A program made the translations under genes and the position numbers. Below are positions 10,452 to 16,795 of a DNA stretch of 64,000 nucleotides, piece after piece. Location of the stretch: the NCBI RefSeq assembly GCF_004348445.1, contig NZ_SMKV01000023.1, positions 1-64,000 of the forward strand, written 5' to 3'. A model generated the notes under the pieces. That model saw only the letters and a list, made by a program, of their open reading frames with translations. It was not told where the DNA came from and made no database searches. This DNA comes from Saccharopolyspora aridisoli (GTDB lineage Bacteria > Actinomycetota > Actinomycetes > Mycobacteriales > Pseudonocardiaceae). Position 1 is the first letter of the stretch. Each line of letters starts with the position of its first letter.

Positions 10452-11612
10452 TCAGCCGCCGAACCAAGTGGGCGACACGCGAACGTGCTTGATGGCCCGG
10501 CGGAAGTAGGTGAATGCGACGTGCAGGTCGCCGTCGTCGGTCTGCGTGATCGAGGGGTAGGACAGCTCGCGGTTGAGGCCGTCGCGGGAGTTGTTGGTCA
10601 GGCAGTAGCCGTCGCCGACCTCCACGTCGCGGCGAACCGGCCAGCTGCGCCCGCCGTCGTCGGACAGGGCCACGGACAGCGGGGCGCGCGGGGCACCCCA
10701 GAACGCGGTTCCGGGCGGTCGTTCCTGCGCCGCAGCGGGGTCGGTGATCGAGTCGCCGTCGATCTCGTCGTAGAGGGAGGCGCGGCGCTCCGTGGCGTCC
10801 GCGGCGCTGCTGTGGTTGTAGGCCAGCGCGAGACGCCCATCGCGCAGTGCGGTGACCTGGATCGATGAGTTGTTGTTGGGCAGCCCGGTCGGTTCGGGCT
10901 CGCTCCAGGCGATGCCGTCGGTGGACCGGCTGGCGAAGATGGCGTCGGCCTGACGGCGTCGGAACAGCGCGAGCAGGCCTCCCTCGGCCAGCGGCACCAC
11001 GTTCATGTGCACGCACCCGGCGCTGCCCGGGACCTCGTGGTGCGACCAGGTGGTGCCCTGGTCGTCGGAGACCAGCACCGCGCTGGTGTCCTCGTCGCCG
11101 CGCCACCGGCCCGTCTCCGGACGCACGCAGTGGAAGACCGGGAGCAGCCAGCGGCCGGATTCCAGCACCACGACGGGTTGCCGGACGAACACACCACCGG
11201 TGTCCGAAGCGGGGATGAGGGTGCGCGGCGAGCTCCAGCTGCGTCCCTCGTCGCCGGAGACGACGAGGCGAACCTCGGCGGTGTCTTGGTCCCCGGAGTG
11301 CTGCGCGGTGTACAGCAACCAGAGATCGCCACCGGGCGCGGGGAAGAGGACCGGATTCTGCTCGGAGCGTTCGGGGTCGGCCGAGACCTGGACAGGTTCG
11401 CTCCAGCGTCCCGCGCGATCGAGGCGGGCGAACCAGACGTTGATGTCGGAGAGCCCTTCCTGCGTCCCGGCGAACCAGGCGCAGCCGAGCTCGCCGCTGG
11501 CCAGCGGCATGAGGTTGGCGGCGTGCGATTGCGCGGTGCCCGCGCTCAGGTAGGTCTCGAACCGGCTCGGCTCGACTTCGCGGAGCACGCCGTCGACGAT
11601 CAGGTCGGTCAT
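10452..11612 (-). CDS. BNR-repeat sialidase-like beta-propeller protein, cytoplasmic
   Basis: A 386-residue protein of the BNR_2/sialidase-like superfamily. Asp-box (SxDxGxxW-type) repeats are visible as SGDEGRSWSSP, SDDQGTTWSHH, STDGIAWSEP and SDDGGRSWPVR. The C-terminus YPSITQTDDGDLHVAFTY, then IKHVRV, is typical of the family. No signal peptide is present and the RIP motif of true GH33 sialidases is not seen. A role on an intracellular acid-sugar derivative is therefore more likely than extracellular sialidase activity. The ATG at 11612 overlaps the aldolase stop (ATGA), with GGAGG upstream, so the two are translationally coupled. The exact reaction is unknown. Confidence 0.85.
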   Translation of the reverse strand: MTDLIVDGVLREVEPSRFETYLSAGTAQSHAANLMPLASGELGCAWFAGTQEGLSDINVWFARLDRAGRWSEPVQVSADPERSEQNPVLFPAPGGDLWLLYTAQHSGDQDTAEVRLVVSGDEGRSWSSPRTLIPASDTGGVFVRQPVVVLESGRWLLPVFHCVRPETGRWRGDEDTSAVLVSDDQGTTWSHHEVPGSAGCVHMNVVPLAEGGLLALFRRRQADAIFASRSTDGIAWSEPEPTGLPNNNSSIQVTALRDGRLALAYNHSSAADATERRASLYDEIDGDSITDPAAAQERPPGTAFWGAPRAPLSVALSDDGGRSWPVRRDVEVGDGYCLTNNSRDGLNRELSYPSITQTDDGDLHVAFTYFRRAIKHVRVSPTWFGG

Positions 11613-12370
11613 GACTTCGCCGCCTCCAAGTGCTCGCCCGCCACCCGTTCCAGGTGCACCAAATCGCAGGCGACGCTGGCGAACGTGTAGCCCTGTTCCA
11701 GCCTGCGCGCAGCGGTCGCACCATCGGGCGTGTGGATGCCGGCCGCGATTCCCGCTTCGGCTGCCGCCTCCTTGATGTCGGCCACCGCCTGCTCGAAATC
11801 TTCGGCCACGGCCGGATCGCCCGGGAACGCTCCGCCGACAGCCAGGCACAGGTCCGACGGGCCCACGTAGACGCCGTCGATGCCCTCGGTCGCGCAGATC
11901 TCGCGGACGTTGGCGAGGCCCTGCGGGGTCTCGATCATCGCCAGCAGCACGGTGCTCTCGTCGGCATTAGCCGGGCGCGGACCGATCCGCAGTCCTGAGC
12001 GCATCGGCCCGTAGGAGCGTCGTCCGCGCGGCGGGTAGCGCGTGGCGGCCACGGCCGCGCGGGCGTCCTCGGCCGAGTCGATCAGCGGGACGATGATCCC
12101 ACCCGAACCCGCGTCGAGGGCGTGCCCGATGGCCGCGGGATCGTTGGCTTCCACCCGGGTCAGGCCGACGGACCCACCGCCGGCGTCGATGGCCATCATG
12201 GCGTTGAGCAGCCCGGAGTAGCCGAGCAGGCCGTGCTGGGCGTCGACGGCGACGTAGTCGTAGCCGAGCCGGGCGATGCGCTCGGTGCCGATCGGGTTGT
12301 CGAGCACCACCCAGTAGCCGACGACCCTCTCGCGGGCGCGCAGCTTGCGCGCGAATTCCGCTGCGGACAC
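11609..12370 (-). CDS. HpcH/HpaI family class II aldolase
   Basis: A 253-residue metal-dependent pyruvate-type aldolase or lyase. It cleaves 2-keto-3-deoxy or 4-hydroxy-2-oxo acids. Family landmarks are visible: VAVDAQHGLLGY (general base His), GGIIVPLIDSAEDA, MIETPQGLANV (metal-binding Glu) and VGPSDL (metal-binding Asp). The GTG start at 12370 is supported by GAAAGGA 6 nt upstream. The gene lies 26 nt after the aldo/keto reductase and overlaps the BNR gene by 4 nt, so it belongs to the left arm of the acid-sugar island. Confidence 0.92.
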   Translation of the reverse strand: MSAAEFARKLRARERVVGYWVVLDNPIGTERIARLGYDYVAVDAQHGLLGYSGLLNAMMAIDAGGGSVGLTRVEANDPAAIGHALDAGSGGIIVPLIDSAEDARAAVAATRYPPRGRRSYGPMRSGLRIGPRPANADESTVLLAMIETPQGLANVREICATEGIDGVYVGPSDLCLAVGGAFPGDPAVAEDFEQAVADIKEAAAEAGIAAGIHTPDGATAARRLEQGYTFASVACDLVHLERVAGEHLEAAKS

Positions 12371-12396
12371 GGATTTTCCTTTCGTTCGCGACGATC

Positions 12397-13380
12397 TCAG
12401 CGGTTGTAGGCGGGCATCGGACCGCGCAGGAGCTCCCCGACGGAGTCGCACGCCTCGACCACGTCCGGCGGGAGCGGTCCGGCGCCCAGCGCCGCGATGT
12501 TGGATTCGAGCTGGGCGACCTTGGATCCGCCGAGCAGCACGGCCGCGGTGGCCGATTTGCTGAGCACCCAGCGAAGCGAGAGCTCCACCAGTGGGATCCC
12601 GGCGTTCTCAGCGACGCCGTCGAGGCGTTCGATCGCACCGAAGAGTCGCTCGTCCCAGTAGCGCTTCCGGTACATCTCGGCGAGCCGCGAGTCGGCGAAG
12701 CGTCCCGAGGACGGATCGCGCTCGAAGCTGTGCCTGCCGGTGAGCAGCCCTCCGGCCAGCGGGTTGTAGACCACGGTCAGCAAACCTGTCGTGTCGGCGA
12801 ACTCGACGTACTCGTCCTCGACGCGACGGGCCAGCAGGTTGTACAGCTGCTGGGCGATGACCGGGCGCGGTGCACCGACCTCGTCAGCGACGTGGTTGAG
12901 CTCGGCGATCTGCCAGGCGGCGAAGTTGGAGACGCCGAGGGCACCGATCTTCCCCTCCTCGACCAGGCTCGCGACCGTGGTGAGCGTGTCGGCGAGCGAG
13001 GCCGCGCGGTCGGGCTGGTGCAGGTAGAACAGGTCGATTCGCTCCGCGCCGAGCCGCGAGAGACTCCCGTCGACGCTGGCCCGCAGGCCCTCCGGCGACA
13101 GCGGCGAGTGGTCGCCCGCGTCCGGGTGCGGCATGCCCGCCTTGGTGGCCAGCGAGATGCGGTCGCGCCGAGCAGGTAGGAGCTCACCGAGGATCCGCTC
13201 GGTCTCGCCGCCCGCGTATCCGTTGGCCGTGTCCACCGCGGTGATGCCCGCGTCGAGCGCGGTGTCGAGCATCTTCGCCGCTCCGGCGGCGTCGACGGTG
13301 TCGCCGAACGTCATCGTCCCGAGCACGAGGGACGACATGGGCACCTCGACGCCAGGCACCTCCAAATGGGAAAAGGTCAT
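12397..13380 (-). CDS. Aldo/keto reductase
   Basis: A 327-residue NADP(H)-dependent (beta/alpha)8 oxidoreductase. Catalytic residues are recognisable: Asp in AVDTANGYAGGETE, Tyr in the same NGY segment, Lys in ISLATKAGMPHPD and His in LFYLHQPD. The C-terminal cofactor loop is AAVLLGGSKVAQLESN. The start at 13380 has GAGGAG upstream. It is the first gene of the leftward operon, immediately behind the inverted-repeat operator at 13445-13484. It probably oxidises or reduces the sugar or aldonate that feeds the aldolase (inference). Confidence 0.92.
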   Translation of the reverse strand: MTFSHLEVPGVEVPMSSLVLGTMTFGDTVDAAGAAKMLDTALDAGITAVDTANGYAGGETERILGELLPARRDRISLATKAGMPHPDAGDHSPLSPEGLRASVDGSLSRLGAERIDLFYLHQPDRAASLADTLTTVASLVEEGKIGALGVSNFAAWQIAELNHVADEVGAPRPVIAQQLYNLLARRVEDEYVEFADTTGLLTVVYNPLAGGLLTGRHSFERDPSSGRFADSRLAEMYRKRYWDERLFGAIERLDGVAENAGIPLVELSLRWVLSKSATAAVLLGGSKVAQLESNIAALGAGPLPPDVVEACDSVGELLRGPMPAYNR

Positions 13381-13444
13381 GCGGGGACTCCTCGGGGGAA
13401 TGCGGTGGCCACCCGGCCTCGTTGCGTGGATCACCATCGCAGGA

Positions 13445-13484
13445 TTGCGTGTTTCGCGCAATAGCATTGGCGCGAAACACGCAA
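13445..13484. promoter_or_regulatory. Perfect 15-bp inverted-repeat operator between divergent acid-sugar operons
   Basis: TTGCGTGTTTCGCGC (13445-13459) and its exact complement (13470-13484) flank a 10-nt spacer. The site is centred between the aldo/keto reductase (-) and kinase (+) genes. DeoR-family repressors commonly bind TTTCG-containing repeats, and a DeoR gene ends the rightward operon. I infer this is its operator, controlling both arms at once. Confidence 0.8.
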
Positions 13485-13567
13485 TTCCGCTAGCGTGGCC
13501 GCCACGTCGCAAGACCGACGCCGGACGAGCCGCAAGAACCGCGCTGAACTACGACGAGGAGCCGGAA

Positions 13568-14767
13568 TTGCTCGAAAACGGACTTCTCGTCCTGGCCGAC
13601 GACTTGTCCGGAGCCGTGGAGACAGCTGCGTGCCTACGACCCCTCGGGCAGTCCACGACGGTCGAACTCGCGCGGCAGGACCCTGCCCCAACTGCGCACA
13701 ACGCGCAAGCCGTGGTCGTGATGGACCTCGACATCCGCGCGCTCCCCGCCACCGAAGCGGGTCGGATCACCTCCGTCGCACTGCGTGGTGCGGGGGACCG
13801 CGTCTTCGTCAAGATCGATTCGCAGCTTCGCGGCAACGTCGGCGCGGTGCTGAGCGCCGCCGCGGATCGACCGCTGGTCGTCGCACCCGCGCTGCCCGCG
13901 CTGCGCCGGTCCGTGGTGGGCGGTGTCGCGCACCTGCACGGCGTCCCGCTGCACCGCTCGGACGCGTGGCAGGTCGAGGGCACGTCCCCGCCACGCAGCA
14001 TCGCCGAGGCCCTCACGCCGCTCCCCTGCCGCACCATCGCGCTGGAGACGGTCCGCTCGGCATCCCTCCGCGCCGCCTTGGCCGAATGCATCGCCACCGG
14101 TGAGGTTCCGATCTGCGACGGTGAGATGGACGCCGACCTCGATGCCGTGGTGGCCGCAGCTCCGGATGGGGCTCGACTCGCCGGTTCAGGCGGCCTGGCC
14201 GCGGCCCTGGGCCGCACCGCGCCAGAACCTGCCGACGAAACTCCGATCACACCGACGGGAAACCCGCTGCTCCTGGTGGTCGGAACGGCTTCACCCGAGG
14301 CCGCTGAGCAGTTGCGCATCGCCGAGCTGCGCGGAATGCGCACCGTGGCCTGCAGCACCACCGACCTCGTCGGTCAGGGCACCAGCGAGTCCGCGCTCTC
14401 CCGGGCGCTCGTCGCACTCGAACGCGGACCGACCGCCCTGCGCATCGACCCGTCCGAGCCGGTCGCACCCGGGCAGTCGCGAAACCTGGTGCGGGGGCTG
14501 GCTTCCACTGCTGCGCGCATCGTCGAACGCCAACCCGGCCCGGTCGACATCGTTCTCACCGGCGGTGAAACCGCGCGGCTGGTGCTCGACGCGCTCGGCG
14601 TGCGCAGGCTGGTCCCGGTCGGCCAGATCCACCACGGTGCCGTGCACAGCCGCACCCCCGCCGGTACGTCCGTGGTGACGCGTCCCGGCAGCTTCGGCGA
14701 GAGCGACAGCCTCGCCCGGATCGTTGAACACCTCCGCCCCGCTGGAATCGAAAGGTTGCCGAAGTGA
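13568..14767 (+). CDS. Four-carbon acid sugar kinase (DUF1537, DtnK/OtnK type)
   Basis: A 399-residue member of the DUF1537 kinase family, which phosphorylates D-threonate, L-threonate, D-erythronate or related aldonates at O4 (established for the family). The N-terminal substrate domain begins LLVLADDLSGAVETAA and continues with VFVKIDSQLRGN and VVAPALP. The C-terminal nucleotide-binding domain shows VVGTASPEAAEQ, DIVLTGGETA and TRPGSFGESDSL. TTG 13568 is chosen because GAGGAG lies 7 nt before it; no closer ATG or GTG gives a sensible N-terminus. It overlaps pdxA2 by 4 nt (GTGA), the standard pairing for the threonate-4-phosphate pathway. Confidence 0.92.
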   Translation: MLENGLLVLADDLSGAVETAACLRPLGQSTTVELARQDPAPTAHNAQAVVVMDLDIRALPATEAGRITSVALRGAGDRVFVKIDSQLRGNVGAVLSAAADRPLVVAPALPALRRSVVGGVAHLHGVPLHRSDAWQVEGTSPPRSIAEALTPLPCRTIALETVRSASLRAALAECIATGEVPICDGEMDADLDAVVAAAPDGARLAGSGGLAAALGRTAPEPADETPITPTGNPLLLVVGTASPEAAEQLRIAELRGMRTVACSTTDLVGQGTSESALSRALVALERGPTALRIDPSEPVAPGQSRNLVRGLASTAARIVERQPGPVDIVLTGGETARLVLDALGVRRLVPVGQIHHGAVHSRTPAGTSVVTRPGSFGESDSLARIVEHLRPAGIERLPK

Positions 14768-15762
14768 ACAGTGCCTCCACCACCCCCGTGATCGCCGTGA
14801 CGATGGGCGACGGCGCCGGAATTGGACCCGAGGTCACCGTCGGGGCGCTCCTCGACGAGCCCACCGCCGGCCGGTGCCGTCCCATCGTGATCGGCGACGC
14901 CGACCGGTTGCGGAAAGCCGCCGGCATTCTCGGTGTCGATGCCGAGGTGGTCGCGGTCGACTCCGTCGACGACGCGGTCTTCACCCGGGGCCGGATCAAC
15001 GTCATCGACCTCGATCTGCTGCCCGCTGATCTCCCGTGGGGCGCGGTGTCCCCGGTCGCCGGTGACGCCGCCTACCACTACATCCGGGTGGCGAGCGAGC
15101 TGGCGACGAGCGGTGCGGCACAGGCCATCTGCACCGCGCCGCTGAACAAGGAGGCGCTGCACGCCGCCGGGCACGCATTCCCAGGCCACACCGAGCTGCT
15201 CGCGCACCTGACCGGTACCGACGAAGTGTCGATGATGCTGGCGACCCCGGCGATGAAGGTCATCCACGTGACCACCCACATCGGACTGATCGACGCCGTC
15301 GCCGCGATCGAGCCCGGCATCGTCGAGCGCACCGTGCGCCGCGGCGACCGAACGCTGCGCGACTCGGGCATCGAGTCCCCGCGCATCGGCGTCTGCGGCA
15401 TCAACCCGCATGCCGGCGAGAACGGCCTGTTCGGCTACGGCGAAGAGGACGAGAAGATCGTTCCCGCGCTGGAGAAGCTGCGCGCCGACGGCATCGACGT
15501 CCAGGGCCCGCTGCCCGCCGACACCGCGTTCTTCCTGGCCACGCGCGGCGAATACGACCTCATCGTCGCGATGTACCACGACCAGGGCCACGGGCCGGTG
15601 AAGGTGCTCGGCATCGAGACCGGCGTGAACATCACCGTCGGCCTTCCCGTCATCCGCACCTCGGTCGACCACGGCACGGCCTTCGACATCGCGGGCACCG
15701 GCAAGGCAGGCAGCGAAAGCATGGTCGAAGCCATCCGCCAGGCCGCGAACCTGTGCGCGTGA
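14764..15762 (+). CDS. pdxA2: PdxA2-type 4-phosphoerythronate/threonate dehydrogenase
   Basis: A 332-residue NAD-dependent oxidative decarboxylase of the PdxA family. With a DUF1537 kinase it converts 4-phospho-D-threonate or -erythronate to dihydroxyacetone phosphate, CO2 and NADH. The N-terminus is VTMGDGAGIGPEV. The three metal-binding histidine regions are visible as FPGHTELLAH, MYHDQGHGPVK and SVDHGTAFDIAG. Context with a kinase rather than PLP-biosynthesis genes favours PdxA2 over true PdxA. GTG 14764 overlaps the kinase stop. Confidence 0.92.
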   Translation: MNSASTTPVIAVTMGDGAGIGPEVTVGALLDEPTAGRCRPIVIGDADRLRKAAGILGVDAEVVAVDSVDDAVFTRGRINVIDLDLLPADLPWGAVSPVAGDAAYHYIRVASELATSGAAQAICTAPLNKEALHAAGHAFPGHTELLAHLTGTDEVSMMLATPAMKVIHVTTHIGLIDAVAAIEPGIVERTVRRGDRTLRDSGIESPRIGVCGINPHAGENGLFGYGEEDEKIVPALEKLRADGIDVQGPLPADTAFFLATRGEYDLIVAMYHDQGHGPVKVLGIETGVNITVGLPVIRTSVDHGTAFDIAGTGKAGSESMVEAIRQAANLCA

Positions 15763-15782
15763 GCTGAACGGGAGGCGAAGCG

Positions 15783-16538
15783 ATGCCCTATGGTGCGCGG
15801 GAGCGCAGGGCCGCGATCCTGCGCTTGGCCGGCTCCTCCGGATTGACCAGCGTCGACGAGCTGTCGAGCACGTTCGGGGTGACGGCTTCGACGATCCGGC
15901 GCGACCTCGCGCAGCTGCAGGCCGCAGGCAGGCTGGCCCGGACCTACGGCGGCGCGATGCCGCTGGCCCACGAAGCGTCACTGCGGCAGCGCAACGGCGA
16001 GGCGACCGAGGCCAAACAGGCCATCGCCCGCTGGGCCGCCGATCAGGTGCAGCCCGGCGAAACCGTTCTGCTCGACTCCGGCAGCACCACCACGGCCCTC
16101 GCCCGCGAGCTGTCGCACCGCAGCGACCTGACGGTCGTCACCACGGCGATCACCGTGCTCCACGAGCTCGCCCACGCAGATCTGCACGTCGAATGCCTGG
16201 GCGGGGCGTTGCGGCAGCTCAGCCAGGGGTTCGTCGGTCCGCTGACCGCGGCCGTCCTGGAACGCCGGACGTTCGACCGCGCGTTCCTGGGCGCCGACGG
16301 CGTCACCGCCGAGCACGGCATCTGCGAGGCGGATCTCGAGCAGACCCGCCTCAAGGAGCTCATGGCGCAGCGAGCCGACCACGTCTACGTCCTGGTGCAC
16401 GCCGACAAGCTCGGCCAGCGGCCCTTCCGCGCGCACACTCCGTTGAGTCCGCACTGGACTCTCGTCACCGACGACTCGGTCAGCCCCACGACCTCAGCCC
16501 ACTTCCACGCCCAGGGCCTCAGCGTGGTCGTCGCCTGA
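15783..16538 (+). CDS. DeoR/GlpR-family sugar-phosphate-responsive repressor
   Basis: A 251-residue regulator. The N-terminal HTH spans about residues 5-58, including TSVDELSSTFGVTASTIRRD and the RTYGGA hinge. The C-terminal DeoRC domain has LLDSGSTTTALAREL, the phosphosugar-binding fold. A strong GGGAGG precedes the ATG, 20 nt after pdxA2. It probably represses both arms of the island through the operator at 13445-13484 and is released by a phosphorylated acid-sugar intermediate (inference from family). Confidence 0.92.
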   Translation: MPYGARERRAAILRLAGSSGLTSVDELSSTFGVTASTIRRDLAQLQAAGRLARTYGGAMPLAHEASLRQRNGEATEAKQAIARWAADQVQPGETVLLDSGSTTTALARELSHRSDLTVVTTAITVLHELAHADLHVECLGGALRQLSQGFVGPLTAAVLERRTFDRAFLGADGVTAEHGICEADLEQTRLKELMAQRADHVYVLVHADKLGQRPFRAHTPLSPHWTLVTDDSVSPTTSAHFHAQGLSVVVA

Positions 16539-16795
16539 ATCAGCTCGCCTTCGGGCTGAGGCCGGGTCACCATCCTCGGTGACGTGCCGAAGGGCGAAGG
16601 AGCACGCTGGCCGCACCTCACCGACGCGACCACGGCAGCGGACTTCCGGGAGGACTCCTGACCGGGGCGCTCCCCGGGCACTCGCTAGGGGAGCGCCCCG
16701 CCGTGACCGGATCGGCGCATTGTCACGCTCACACCCCCACCGCTACGCTCATCGCTCCTTCATCTGCCCTAGTGCGCAATGTGGGGATTGGGCTC
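16539..16795. other. Intergenic region with an orphan C-terminal-like frame
   Basis: Bases 16560-16661 read GRVTILGDVPKGEGARWPHL, then TDATTAADFREDS and a stop, on the + strand. It looks like the tail of a lost protein but has no start and no family I recognise. A terminator follows at 16664-16699. Confidence 0.35.
16664..16699 (+). terminator. Terminator after the rightward acid-sugar operon
   Basis: A perfect 12-bp stem, GGGGCGCTCCCC (16664-16675) with GGGGAGCGCCCC (16688-16699), around a 12-nt loop. It separates the DeoR operon from the downstream receptor gene. Confidence 0.85.

Noticed and set aside
10452-11612. Sialic acid catabolism as the role of the BNR-protein cluster
   Set aside because: No NanA, NanE, NanK or secreted sialidase is present; the neighbours are acid-sugar kinase, PdxA2 and an HpcH/HpaI aldolase.
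16560-16661. A small + strand gene after the DeoR gene
   Set aside because: It is in frame with DeoR but behind two stop codons, has no start with a ribosome-binding site, and matches nothing I recognise. Described as a remnant within the intergenic entry only.
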